Below, piece by piece: positions 45,862-53,986 of a stretch of 64,000 nucleotides of DNA (positions within the stretch are counted from its first letter, which is position 1; each line of letters opens with the position of its first letter). Origin of the DNA: UBA5336 sp039815055 (GTDB lineage Bacteria; Pseudomonadota; Alphaproteobacteria; Caulobacterales; Hyphomonadaceae); contig JBCCAA010000001.1 in assembly GCA_039815055.1 (NCBI GenBank), forward strand, positions 1-64,000, written 5' to 3'. Both the position numbers and the translations under genes were made by a program. The notes beneath the pieces were generated by a model. That model worked only from the letters and a program-made list of their open reading frames with translations, did not search any database and was not told the origin of the DNA.

Positions 45862-47028
45862 GTGGGGCGAGTGCAAAACAGACTGAACGCGAAATTCGTC
45901 CGCTCGGTCAGTGAGCCAGGCCGATACTGCGATGGCAATTGTCTTCACTTGGTCGTGCATCCTGCGGGGACCAAAAACTGGGTTGTACGGACGATGGTAC
46001 GTCGCCGGCGTCGCGATATCGGCATCGGTGGCTTTCCGATGGTTTCCCTTTCTGAAGCTCGATTGATGCGCGACTCTATAGTCAAAGAAGCTCGCATGGG
46101 GGGTGATCCCCTCCTTGCGAGGAGAAGGGCTAAGGAACTACCTACTTTCGCAGAAGCGGCATATCGCGTGATCGAAGAGCGCCGACCAACCTGGCGGAGC
46201 GACAAGCAGGTTGAGATCTGGCGAAACTCGCTGAAGGCGTACTGTTTTCCAGTCTTCGGTGATGAGCCAGTCGACAGCATCTCGCCCGCTATGGTGAGGC
46301 GTAGTCTCGAGCCGATCTGGACCTCAAAACACGATACCGCAACCAAAGTTCTTCAACGCGTGCAGATAGTCTTCAAATGGGCAATCGGCAATGGCTACCG
46401 CAGCGCTGCGAATCCGTGTGAAGGATTAAGAGAAACACTGCCTCGAGTGGCAGTTCGCACAAAGCACCTTTCTGCGCTGCCATGGCAGGAGGTTCCGGCG
46501 CTCATAAGCGACCTTAGAGATGACTCATCGATCAGCGCCTTGGCGCTCCAGTTTATCATCCTTACGGCCTGCCGAACGAACGAAGTTCGTCGGGGTGGAT
46601 GGTCTGAAATCGAAGACAAGCAGTGGCGTATCCCAGGTGAGCGCATGAAGATGGGACGCGAGCACGTTGTGCCTCTGACACCGCAAATGAGCGCCGTTCT
46701 CGAAAAAGCCCGCGGTCTCGATGCCAAACTCCTGTTTCCCGGTCAAAAGCGCGGTGCATTACTCTCGGACATGACCATACTGAAGCGGCTTCGCCATCAC
46801 AGACCAGGCGATTTCACCGTGCACGGCTTTCGCTCTGCCTTCCGCGATTGGGCTGATGAATATCATAAGGGCGACGGGACCGTAGCCGAAGCTTGCCTCG
46901 CGCATCGCAAGGGTGACGCGATAGTTCAGGCCTATGCCAGATCAACGCTTCTCGAAAGACGCCGAGAGCTGATGGAGACTTGGAGCAATTTTGTGGAGCC
47001 ACTAGGAGCAACTATTGGCTTTCCCTAG
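45862..47028 (+). CDS. Tyrosine recombinase/integrase (P4 type, DUF4102 N-terminus)
   Basis: Site-specific recombinase of about 388 residues. GTG 45862 is chosen because AGGGA lies 7 bases upstream; TTG 45835 or GTG 45871 are alternatives. The N-terminal arm-binding part (YCDGNCLHLVVHPAGTKNWVVR) and DIGIGGFPMVSLSEAR match DUF4102. The catalytic domain has ILTACRTNEVRRGGW (first Arg), FTVHGFRSAFRDWA (His-x-x-Arg), LAHRKGD and the nucleophile Tyr in VQAYARSTLLERR. All appear intact. It probably drives integration of the element at 45.8-49.5 kb. Confidence 0.93.
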   Translation: MGRVQNRLNAKFVRSVSEPGRYCDGNCLHLVVHPAGTKNWVVRTMVRRRRRDIGIGGFPMVSLSEARLMRDSIVKEARMGGDPLLARRRAKELPTFAEAAYRVIEERRPTWRSDKQVEIWRNSLKAYCFPVFGDEPVDSISPAMVRRSLEPIWTSKHDTATKVLQRVQIVFKWAIGNGYRSAANPCEGLRETLPRVAVRTKHLSALPWQEVPALISDLRDDSSISALALQFIILTACRTNEVRRGGWSEIEDKQWRIPGERMKMGREHVVPLTPQMSAVLEKARGLDAKLLFPGQKRGALLSDMTILKRLRHHRPGDFTVHGFRSAFRDWADEYHKGDGTVAEACLAHRKGDAIVQAYARSTLLERRRELMETWSNFVEPLGATIGFP

Positions 47029-48223
47029 ATTTCCATCGATGGGCCAGCTTACCGTCCAAAAACCGTTCAACTTTTTGAAGAGCATCTATGATTATCCTGC
47101 GTCGATCCCGCTGTATCCGGAGGATGGCGTCACAACTGACTGGGACGCAGACACGCTCGAACTTATTGCCAGAGGACTAGCAAATAGTCGGGATAGGTTC
47201 CACCAGGTCGAGGCAGTGCCAAAAGAGTTCAGTGTCGGCTCACTGATAGATTTTTTGACCAGAGTGACGGCCCCCCAATCGGATTGGTTTGCGCCGTTGA
47301 TGAACGGCAGAACCCCAGAACCATTCTTCGCTATAGAGTCCGAACAGGTCCGAACAATCTTCAAGAAGATCATTCTACATCACGCGGATGCTGGTTCTTG
47401 GGTTTTTGTGGGTCGGATGCACCCTGCTGCCGATCTTCGGTTTTTGCCGATCGAGTTGCTCAAAGAACTGGATTTGTTCGTATCTTTCAATCTGGGCCGA
47501 TATGACCTGCTTGAATATTCCATCGAGTATGTTTTTCGACGTGACGAGCTTAGTTATTGCGCGGAACAGATTCGGATACCGAGGGGAGCTGTCTCGATCA
47601 ACAATTTGATCGATGACGCTAAGACGTTCCCAAACCCCTTGAAGTTGGAAGAAGCGATAAACGCGGCGACAAATCTGAGTAAATACCTCGCAGACGTTTT
47701 GCCGCAAACAGATGAAGATTCGAACGACTTCGCATCCCCGTCCTACTACAGCATCTACTGGGCTCGAAGCTTGATGGAACGTTGTTACGTGCCGATATCG
47801 TCGTCGCAATTGGAGTTGGTCACTCAGCGGCCTTATCCGAATCGAGGACAGTTAAGGGGTGATGTTCCTAAAGGCGCGACATCAGAAACTCCGTCCGGTG
47901 AACATCCGTCAACAACAAGAGACGAAGAAAGCTCTGATCGAGGTGGCGGGGGGCGTCCGAGCATTGCTCCTCATCTTGAAGCGGCTGCGAAGGTGTATTT
48001 TTCTAGCCTAGGCTGGCCCGAACAACAAAACACCGAGGCACTAAAGAAAGCTGCCGCTCGGATCGCTGAGTTTATTGCCCCGATGTTTGGTTCAACACCT
48101 GCTGTCTCTTCAGTTGAAGAACATCTCCGAAGACAGGGTTACCGAACAACACACCCTTCTGATTGGGACCGAGAGCGTATCGCGCAGCTGTTTCGGGACG
48201 TTCCAAAGAACCTGATTAGCTAG
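47015..48223 (+). CDS. Unknown cargo protein of the integrative element
   Basis: Protein of 402 residues with no family I recognise. TTG 47015 is preferred: AGGAG lies 6 bases upstream, and the gene then overlaps the integrase by 14 bases. An ATG at 47039 lacks a ribosome site. The first 260 residues are mixed alpha/beta (SWVFVGRMHPAADLRFLPIELL). Next is a hydrophilic linker rich in Thr/Ser/Glu/Gly (about 280-310), then a helical C-terminal domain starting GRPSIAPHLEAAAKVYF and ending in REDRIAQLF-like text. The two-part layout with a linker suggests a sensor or effector plus a binding module. Confidence 0.65.
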   Translation: MAFPRFPSMGQLTVQKPFNFLKSIYDYPASIPLYPEDGVTTDWDADTLELIARGLANSRDRFHQVEAVPKEFSVGSLIDFLTRVTAPQSDWFAPLMNGRTPEPFFAIESEQVRTIFKKIILHHADAGSWVFVGRMHPAADLRFLPIELLKELDLFVSFNLGRYDLLEYSIEYVFRRDELSYCAEQIRIPRGAVSINNLIDDAKTFPNPLKLEEAINAATNLSKYLADVLPQTDEDSNDFASPSYYSIYWARSLMERCYVPISSSQLELVTQRPYPNRGQLRGDVPKGATSETPSGEHPSTTRDEESSDRGGGGRPSIAPHLEAAAKVYFSSLGWPEQQNTEALKKAAARIAEFIAPMFGSTPAVSSVEEHLRRQGYRTTHPSDWDRERIAQLFRDVPKNLIS

Positions 48224-48251
48224 GTTTAGGCAGGTTTGGAGAGGTTTAGCG
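48222..48251. repeat. Three tandem 10-bp direct repeats (iteron- or Xis-site-like)
   Basis: AGGTTTAGGC, AGGTTTGGAG and AGGTTTAGCG follow each other without gaps, so the shared AGGTTT core recurs exactly every 10 bases, one helical turn. They lie between the cargo gene stop and the HTH gene. Such phased repeats are typical binding sites for excisionases, replication initiators or autoregulators. Confidence 0.65.
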
Positions 48252-48264
48252 AACTAACAAAGCA

Positions 48265-48277
48265 AACTGAATCAGTT
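48265..48277. promoter_or_regulatory. Palindrome upstream of the HTH gene
   Basis: AACTGA-A-TCAGTT is a perfect 6+1+6 palindrome 36 bases before the ATG of the HTH gene, in the position of an autoregulatory operator. No biochemical support. Confidence 0.35.
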
Positions 48278-48312
48278 CGAACACAGGTCATTCCTAGTTT
48301 GAGGAGTGATCA

Positions 48313-48519
48313 ATGGAAACGAATGACAAAAGACTGATCTCGACCGACGAGGCAGCTGCTCTCCTTGGCCTGTCACCGCGCACGCTTGAAGCGCTACGAT
48401 TTCGGCGTGAGGGTCCTCCCTATGTAAAACTTGGCCGGGCTGTTCGCTACGACCTCGGCGAATTGGAGGACTGGATAGCGTCCAATCGTGTCGAACCGAC
48501 GGAGGCAAGCGATGGCTAA
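48313..48519 (+). CDS. AlpA/excisionase-like helix-turn-helix protein
   Basis: MerR-like HTH_17 protein of 68 residues: STDEAAALLGLSPRTLEALRFRREGPPYVKLGRAVRYDLGELEDWI, read in parts, is the full domain. GAGGAG lies before the ATG. Such proteins act as excisionases or as activators of integrase genes in prophages and satellites. Position downstream of phased repeats and overlapping the next gene by 8 bases fits a control gene of the element. Confidence 0.85.
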   Translation: METNDKRLISTDEAAALLGLSPRTLEALRFRREGPPYVKLGRAVRYDLGELEDWIASNRVEPTEASDG

Positions 48520-49489
48520 GTCGAGATCGGCCTTCATTTGGATCTTACGGGCGCGTGAAATTGAGGGACTGGCGCCTTCGGAGAAATCGGTTCTGAATGC
48601 ACTCGCCTCTAGAGCGGATTCCAATGGATTTTGCTTCCCAGGATATCAGCGTCTTGCGCATGATACGTGCTACTGCAAGAAAACGATCCAGCGTGCCGTC
48701 GCCTCCCTTGAGAAAAAGAAACTCATCCGGCGTCAGCAGCGGAATCAATCGAATGGGAACAAAGGTGGTTGCGACTACGCTTTGACCCTCCCAATAGGTT
48801 TGGGCGAGGGACGGAAAATCCGTGAAGGTGGACATCCAGTTCCTACCGACGGGGACCCAGAGTCCGCACAGAACTACCAATATAGAACTACAATGAAACA
48901 GGATGGGCACCCGGCCAGACAGTTCGAAGACCGTCTGATAGCTGCGCTGGGCGACAGGTTTCAGCCATTACGGTTCAGGGAAACGCTCTCGGTGTTTGAG
49001 ATCACACGTCATCTTGAAGAGCTGGACAAGTTGAAACGCCAGAGCAAAGAAGCTGCCTTGTTGGAACAGTGCGAGCAGCTCGCTGCTGATCTCAGGCGGT
49101 CCAACCGTCACCTGGAGTCTTGGACGGCACTATGGATACGTATTTCTGATTCCACCAACGAACCATCCGATACAAGATTGGAGGAAACCGCACCCACCGA
49201 GGCGGAGAAGGGACGTGTTTATCTGAAGCTGTTCGGTATGGTTCAGCGGTCGGGACACACTCGAGAGATGGCTGAGCGCGAGTTGCAGGATGTCACGGTG
49301 ATTGAGACCTCAACGACGATCCAGATCACCGATGATGTTGGCTGTGCATGTCAGCGGTTGAGAGAACGCTGGTCGCAGAAACTAAGATGGCTGGCCGACG
49401 AAGAAGACTGCGACATCGAACTGTTCTCGAAAGGTCGATTGATCGACAGCATCAAATGTCGGCATCGGAGGCATGGTGGGACTGCCTAG
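48512..49489 (+). CDS. Winged-helix protein, replication initiator-like
   Basis: Protein of 325 residues from ATG 48512 (GGAGG 6 bases upstream), overlapping the HTH gene. The N-terminus is a winged helix: FIWILRAREIEGLAPSEKSVLNALAS, YQRLAHDTCYCKKTIQRAVASLEKKKLI and a wing with RRQQRNQSNGNKGG. This domain type heads replication proteins of plasmids and phage satellites. The middle is charged and coiled-coil-like (LEELDKLKRQSKEAALLEQCEQL by parts), and the C-terminus has a Cys/Arg-rich stretch. Replication of an excised element is inferred, not shown. Confidence 0.7.
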   Translation: MAKSRSAFIWILRAREIEGLAPSEKSVLNALASRADSNGFCFPGYQRLAHDTCYCKKTIQRAVASLEKKKLIRRQQRNQSNGNKGGCDYALTLPIGLGEGRKIREGGHPVPTDGDPESAQNYQYRTTMKQDGHPARQFEDRLIAALGDRFQPLRFRETLSVFEITRHLEELDKLKRQSKEAALLEQCEQLAADLRRSNRHLESWTALWIRISDSTNEPSDTRLEETAPTEAEKGRVYLKLFGMVQRSGHTREMAERELQDVTVIETSTTIQITDDVGCACQRLRERWSQKLRWLADEEDCDIELFSKGRLIDSIKCRHRRHGGTA

Positions 49490-49953
49490 CGCGACCCCTA
49501 AGGAGGGGGGTGGGCAAAAGTCGAGCGATCAGGCTTCCAAGACCAGCGGGGTAATGATTTTTTTTGCCGCGCGAATTCTCCGTATATTTTTTTTTCAAAA
49601 AGGACACGATCGAGCGTCTTCTAGTCTCCGTACCGGTCAAAAGCCTACGGTCAAATGGATGTCCGCAAACCGCTCGAATCGGATGCTTCCCTACGAATTC
49701 GCCACGTGCGCTTCCTGCAGCTGGGCGGACCTTAGCATGGCGTTCAAAAAACAGCCGTTCGCTCGGCTTTGCGATATGCTCTCATTCAAAGATCGACTAA
49801 GGTCTGAAAGCCTTAGGATGGCGATGGTGATACCGTCCTGTCCGGTTGAGCGTGATCGTCTCGCACGTGTTCAAACGCACCGCTCAACTCTGTCAGGCCC
49901 GCACCTATGGAGAGTGCCAAATGGTCTGACCCCATAAAAGGAGAGGACCCATC
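49490..49953. other. Gene-free stretch at the right side of the element
   Basis: About 464 bases with no convincing gene in either direction. It contains two T-runs (T8 at 49558-49565 and T9 at 49587-49595) and is visibly richer in A+T than flanking genes. It probably includes the right junction of the integrative element, but I found no direct repeat of the left side long enough to call an attachment site. AGGAGAGG close to 49954 serves the next gene. Confidence 0.5.
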
Positions 49954-51477
49954 ATGGCTGATACCGAGTACGAGAGTTCCATCGATACAGTTTCGCCGTT
50001 CAAGACCCGTTACGACAATTACATTGGTGGTAGTTTCCGTGCACCGGTGAACGGTCAGTACTTTAAGAATGTGACGCCAATCGACGGCTCTGTTGTATGC
50101 GAAGTGGCCCGCTCAGATGCAGCTGACGTAGAACTTGCGTTGGATGCCGCACATGCAGCAAAAGCGGCCTGGGGCCAAACGGCTGCCGCCGAACGTGCAA
50201 ATGTGCTGCTCAAGATCGCCGATCGTATCGAAGACAACCTCGATCTTCTGGCGAAGGCTGAAACCTGGGACAATGGCAAACCGATCCGCGAGACAACGGC
50301 TGCGGACATTCCACTATCAGCTGACCATTTCCGATATTTCGCAGGCATCCTTCGCGGTCAGGAAGGCACCATGTCGGAGATCGACAACGACACGATTGCC
50401 TATCACTACCACGAACCGCTTGGCGTGGTTGGGCAGATTATCCCGTGGAATTTCTCCATCCTGATGGCTGCTTGGAAACTGGCACCCGCATTGGCCGCCG
50501 GTAACTGCGTCGTCTTGAAACCTGCTGAGCAAACCCCGGCCGCCATCATGGTCTTTGCAGAATTGATCGATGACCTGCTGCCTGCCGGCGTCTTGAACAT
50601 CGTCAACGGATACGGCGCTGAAGTCGGTGCGCCGCTCGCCAAGTCCCCGCGCATTGCAAAGATTGCCTTCACCGGTTCAACGGCCACGGGGCGCATGATC
50701 ATGCAATACGCCACGGAAAACCTGATCCCGGTCACGCTCGAGCTTGGCGGCAAGTCGCCAAACATTTTCTTCTCTGACGTGATGGCGGCCGACGACGCCT
50801 TCCTCGATAAGGCGGTCGAGGGTTTTGTGCTGTTTGCTTTCAACCAAGGGGAAGTCTGCACCTGCCCCAGCCGGGCGCTGATTGCAGAAGACATCTACGA
50901 GCCCTTTATGGAGCGTGTGCTTGCGCGGGTGAAAGCGATCAAGCAAGGCGATCCGCGCGATCCCGAAACCATGGTCGGCGCACAAGCCAGTGCAGAGCAG
51001 CAGGAGAAGATCCTCTCCTACTTCCAGATCGGAGCAGACGAAGGTGCTGAGGTCTTGGTTGGCGGACGAGCCGCGGATGTCGGGGATTACCTCTCGGGTG
51101 GATTCTACATCGAACCCACCGTCTTCAAGGGACACAACAAGATGCGTGTCTTCCAGGAAGAGATCTTCGGCCCCGTTGTCTCCGTGACTACTTTCAAGTC
51201 ACCTGACGAAGCTCTGGAAATCGCCAATGACACACTCTACGGCCTTGGTGCGGGTGTGTGGTCGCGTGACATGAACACCTGCTATCGGTTTGGGCGGGCA
51301 ATTGAGGCGGGCCGTGTTTGGGTGAACAACTATCACGCATACCCGGCGCACGCAGCGTTTGGAGGGTACAAACAGTCAGGAATTGGCCGCGAAACCCACG
51401 CCATGATGCTCGGCCACTACCAGCAGACCAAGAACATGCTGGTGAGCTATAATCCCAACAAACTTGGTTTCTTCTGA
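49954..51477 (+). CDS. NAD(P)-dependent aldehyde dehydrogenase (ExaC/AcoD-like)
   Basis: Oxidises an aldehyde to the acid, in this subfamily commonly acetaldehyde or a related short-chain aldehyde. 507 residues with family marks: PLGVVGQIIPWNFSILM, the cofactor site FTGSTATGRMIM, general base in TLELGGKSPNIFF, catalytic Cys in FNQGEVCTCPSRAL and EEIFGPVVSV. The C-terminus HAMMLGHYQQTKNMLVSY is characteristic of the AcoD/ExaC group. It stands alone between the integrative element and a terminator. AGGAGAGG precedes the ATG. Confidence 0.95.
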   Translation: MADTEYESSIDTVSPFKTRYDNYIGGSFRAPVNGQYFKNVTPIDGSVVCEVARSDAADVELALDAAHAAKAAWGQTAAAERANVLLKIADRIEDNLDLLAKAETWDNGKPIRETTAADIPLSADHFRYFAGILRGQEGTMSEIDNDTIAYHYHEPLGVVGQIIPWNFSILMAAWKLAPALAAGNCVVLKPAEQTPAAIMVFAELIDDLLPAGVLNIVNGYGAEVGAPLAKSPRIAKIAFTGSTATGRMIMQYATENLIPVTLELGGKSPNIFFSDVMAADDAFLDKAVEGFVLFAFNQGEVCTCPSRALIAEDIYEPFMERVLARVKAIKQGDPRDPETMVGAQASAEQQEKILSYFQIGADEGAEVLVGGRAADVGDYLSGGFYIEPTVFKGHNKMRVFQEEIFGPVVSVTTFKSPDEALEIANDTLYGLGAGVWSRDMNTCYRFGRAIEAGRVWVNNYHAYPAHAAFGGYKQSGIGRETHAMMLGHYQQTKNMLVSYNPNKLGFF

Positions 51478-51511
51478 TCTTTGGCGCTCTTGCCTAGCAA
51501 TGAGAATTTGG

Positions 51512-51545
51512 GTCCCGGCTTCACTTGCGAAGCTGGGACACTTTT
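51512..51545 (+). terminator. Intrinsic terminator after the aldehyde dehydrogenase gene
   Basis: Stem GTCCCGGCTTC / GAAGCTGGGAC (11 bp with one G-U pair), loop ACTTGC, followed by ACTTTTT. It lies 34 bases after the stop codon. Confidence 0.85.
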
Positions 51546-51698
51546 TGGGTTGTCTCAATTTCAATCAAAGGCAGAATTCGGTTTTCGCTTTTGCAGTCAT
51601 CACCCTATGCGCTTCAGGGCTCCACGCAGCTCATGTCGCGGCGCCTGACGTTACCGAACAGGCAATTGTGGGCTAGTCCAACGCCCGCCCGCTTCAAG

Positions 51699-51735
51699 TG
51701 ACAGCGTGTCATTCCCTATAGCGCGTGTCACATTC
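51699..51735. promoter_or_regulatory. Possible regulatory repeats upstream of a small membrane-protein gene
   Basis: TGACA-GCG-TGTCA (51699-51711) is a perfect dyad. GCGTGTCA recurs at 51704 and 51723, each followed closely by TTC, two helical turns apart. The arrangement suggests a transcription factor site 50-80 bases before the ATG at 51782. The rest of 51546-51781 shows nothing I can name. Confidence 0.35.
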
Positions 51736-51781
51736 TATCTCCCGCGCTGATCAAAACCGCTTTTGACCAGCAGGGACCGCC

Positions 51782-52108
51782 ATGAACATCAGCTTTTCCG
51801 TCGCGACCCGCATCTTTCTGTGGGCCTACGCGACCATTGTCCTACCAACCTGGGCGCTCATCTCCAGCCTGCCCCTTTTCGGACTGTTTATCGAAGGAGC
51901 CACGGATGTAGAGCGGCTGGGTGACGCGGCTTTTCTGTTCACCAGCTTTTTTGCCCTGGCCGGGTTCTGGGGTGCGTTGGCGCTGATCGCCGCGCCCGGC
52001 GGCAAGGCGTCCGTCTCTGGATTTTTGAGGGGAAAACCCGGCTTCGTGTCTGCCTATGCCACGCTTTGGATGGTCGCCTATTGGGGCTTCAAGAGCTTGA
52101 TTGTGTGA
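51782..52108 (+). CDS. Small three-helix membrane protein
   Basis: Hypothetical protein of 108 residues with three hydrophobic segments: FLWAYATIVLPTWALISSLPLF, AAFLFTSFFALAGFWGALALI and FVSAYATLWMVAYWGFKSLI. The short loops are charged (EGATDVERLGD; GGKASVSGFLRGKPG). No family recognised. Possible regulatory repeats lie upstream. Not closely linked to the next gene (about 100 bases). Confidence 0.6.
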   Translation: MNISFSVATRIFLWAYATIVLPTWALISSLPLFGLFIEGATDVERLGDAAFLFTSFFALAGFWGALALIAAPGGKASVSGFLRGKPGFVSAYATLWMVAYWGFKSLIV

Positions 52109-52172
52109 GCGCGAGCGGTCGCGGCGTTCTGGCCCAGGTGCGACCAAATCGCGGACGGAAGTCCAAGCGTTC

Positions 52173-52201
52173 TCCTATTTCGTATCACAGATACAATAGG
52201 A
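52173..52201 (+). promoter_or_regulatory. Hairpin overlapping the ribosome-binding site of the next small gene
   Basis: TCCTATT (52173-52179) and GTATC (52182-52186) pair with GATAC (52190-52194) and AATAGGA (52195-52201): 12 bp with a 2-base bulge and ACA loop. The right arm contains most of the AGGAGA ribosome site for the ATG at 52210, so in RNA it would hide it. As DNA it is an operator-like dyad. Confidence 0.55.
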
Positions 52202-52209
52202 GATAGACC

Positions 52210-52395
52210 ATGACCAGAAACGACATCCGACAGCTCGCCTTCTCCATGATCCGTCAGGCGCGTTTGTTTAAAGCGCAGGGCCAAACGGACCTCGCCGCAT
52301 CGCTCGTCAAACGAGCCGAAACGATCCGCAGGTTTTCAGCATCCATGGTTCAACCTGAGCCTATCCTGGCGCCAGTGCGCAACAACCGGCGCTGA
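52210..52395 (+). CDS. Small basic helical protein of unknown function
   Basis: Protein of 61 residues with a good ribosome site (AGGAGA, 6 bases before ATG) that is embedded in a hairpin. The first 40 residues read as one amphipathic helix pair (IRQLAFSMIRQARLFKAQG, LAASLVKRAETIRRF); the tail is Pro/Arg-rich. No family recognised. First of three closely spaced genes ending with an ActR-type regulator. Confidence 0.6.
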   Translation: MTRNDIRQLAFSMIRQARLFKAQGQTDLAASLVKRAETIRRFSASMVQPEPILAPVRNNRR

Positions 52396-52427
52396 CACCC
52401 AAACTCGCCCCACAAGAGAAGAGACCA

Positions 52428-52628
52428 ATGAGCAGAATTATCGAGATGATCACCGGCCGGGCTGATCACGCCAAACCAACCGCCGTTGAACAAGAGGTTG
52501 AGATACACGGACCGAACGAAGTGGTGCGTATCCAGACAGTTCGGCTGAGCCCAAAGAACCAAGAACCGAAAACGCCGCGGTTACGTTTGGTTGAGCGCCG
52601 TCGTCGCCGCACAGGTCGGCGTTTCTAG
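52428..52628 (+). CDS. Small strongly basic protein of unknown function
   Basis: Protein of 66 residues, 32 bases after the previous small gene. The C-terminal third is extremely Arg-rich (RLRLVERRRRRTGRRF), suggesting nucleic-acid or phosphate binding. The centre (VEQEVEIHGPNEVVRIQTVRLS) is beta-like. AAGAGAAGAGA precedes the ATG. No family recognised; its place between a small helical protein and a response regulator is the only context. Confidence 0.55.
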   Translation: MSRIIEMITGRADHAKPTAVEQEVEIHGPNEVVRIQTVRLSPKNQEPKTPRLRLVERRRRRTGRRF

Positions 52629-52666
52629 CGACAAACATCCAACACTTCACACTCTGAGGAAAACCC

Positions 52667-53242
52667 ATGGAAACAGAGCCAGTGTCTTACAGCACCGATG
52701 CTGCAGTCCGCGCTCTGCCGGATCGAAGCTGTCTCGTCGTTGATGATGACGCGCCATTTCGTCAACGATTGGCGGGCGCTCTGACGCGACGAGGATTCAT
52801 CGTATCCGCTGAAAGTTCAGTGCGGGATGGCATTGAAATCGCCAGAGCAAATCCGCCGGCCTTCGCGGTCGTCGATCTCCGGTTGGATAACGACTCTGGC
52901 CTCGATGTTTTGGAAGCATTGCACGCTCATCGTCAGGACGCGCGATCAATTCTATTGACGGGCTATGGCGCTCTGCCAGTGGCTGTCTCAGCGCTGAAAT
53001 GCGGGGCTCAGGACGTGCTGACCAAGCCCGCGGATATCGATGACATCGTCAACGCGCTCATTACAGACCCCGCGGAAATGCCTGACGCTCCGGTGAGCCC
53101 AATCTCACCTGACAGGGCACGCTGGGAGCATATCCAGTCGGTCTTCGAAAAGTGCAATCGCAACGTCTCTGAGACGGCGCGGCAACTCGGCATGCACAGG
53201 CGAACACTTCAGCGCATTCTGCAGAAAAACGCGCCCCGCTAG
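52667..53242 (+). CDS. ActR/RegA/PrrA-type response regulator, orphan
   Basis: Global redox-type regulator of 191 residues. Receiver: SCLVVDDDAPFRQRLAGAL, phospho-acceptor in FAVVDLRLDNDSGLDVLEAL, LLTGYGALPVAVSALK and TKPADIDDIV. A Pro/Ser-rich hinge leads to a Fis-type HTH, NVSETARQLGMHRRTLQRIL, the highly conserved ActR/RegA DNA-binding tail. The partner kinase (RegB/ActS) is not in this window. Follows two tiny genes on the same strand within 40 bases, so it may be expressed with them. Confidence 0.9.
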   Translation: METEPVSYSTDAAVRALPDRSCLVVDDDAPFRQRLAGALTRRGFIVSAESSVRDGIEIARANPPAFAVVDLRLDNDSGLDVLEALHAHRQDARSILLTGYGALPVAVSALKCGAQDVLTKPADIDDIVNALITDPAEMPDAPVSPISPDRARWEHIQSVFEKCNRNVSETARQLGMHRRTLQRILQKNAPR

Positions 53243-53326
53243 CACAACCGCGCAATGCGTCGGGCGAGAGGCATCAACCTCACAACCAAACACCCACGCA
53301 ACTGAACAGAAATTGGAGAGCCATTT

Positions 53327-53986
53327 ATGGCAACTGTAACAATTATTGGTGGTAGCAAAGGCATTGGCCTTGAGACCGTTAAACGGGCGCTCGAAATGGG
53401 TCACCAGGTCACGGCGTTCGCACGTTCAGCCTCGAAAATCCGCATCTCAGACGACCGACTCAAAAAAATCGATGGAGACGCCCTCAATCCTGTCGATGTC
53501 GAAGCCGCCGTTGCGAACGCAGATGTGGTCATCCAAGCCCTCGGCGTTCCCTTCAATTTGAAGCTGTTCACCGGCCCGATTACATTATTTTCGGAGGCTA
53601 CTCGTATCCTCATTCCGGCACTTGAAAGTAGCGGTGTCAAACGCTTGATCGCGGTGACTGGATATGGTGCAGGCGACAGTGAAGCGACGATACACCCTCT
53701 CCAAAAGGCCCCGTTCAATTTGGTGTTTGGGCGCGCTTATAGCGATAAGTCGGTTCAGGAACGCCTCATCCGCCAAAGCGGATCGGACTGGGTCATTGCG
53801 CGCCCAGGCGTCCTTTCGAACGGACTGAAGACCGAAACCTACGAGATCATCACCGAATACGACCAGATGAGAAACGGAGTGATCTCAAGAGCTGACGTTG
53901 CTCATTTTCTAGTCGGTCAAATTGACAGCGACGCCTATGTCGGCCAGGCGCCCGTGTTGAGAGACGGACTGTTTGTGGCAGCTTAG
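53327..53986 (+). CDS. NAD(P)-binding oxidoreductase (NmrA/SDR-a5-like)
   Basis: Atypical short-chain dehydrogenase-like protein of 219 residues. The nucleotide-binding loop IIGGSKGIGLETVKRAL is at the N-terminus, followed by HQVTAFARSASK (strand 2, basic residue suggests NADP), GDALNPVDVEAAVANADVVIQALG and SDWVIARPGVLSNG. The classical catalytic YxxxK is not clearly present, as usual in this subgroup. Substrate unknown. GGAGAG lies before the ATG. No operon partner. Confidence 0.85.
   Translation: MATVTIIGGSKGIGLETVKRALEMGHQVTAFARSASKIRISDDRLKKIDGDALNPVDVEAAVANADVVIQALGVPFNLKLFTGPITLFSEATRILIPALESSGVKRLIAVTGYGAGDSEATIHPLQKAPFNLVFGRAYSDKSVQERLIRQSGSDWVIARPGVLSNGLKTETYEIITEYDQMRNGVISRADVAHFLVGQIDSDAYVGQAPVLRDGLFVAA

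Noticed and set aside
45520..49560. Attachment-site direct repeats
   Set aside because: The best match (CCAGCGGG followed by T-G/A-ATGA at about 45525 and 49544) is short and imperfect, which is within chance.
49473..49937. 155-codon frame in the gap after the replication-like gene
   Set aside because: Low-complexity Phe/Lys runs from T-tracts, no ribosome site, no recognisable domain.
51464..51676. 70-codon plus-strand frame after the aldehyde dehydrogenase gene
   Set aside because: Overlaps the dehydrogenase stop region and spans the intrinsic terminator; no ribosome site or family.
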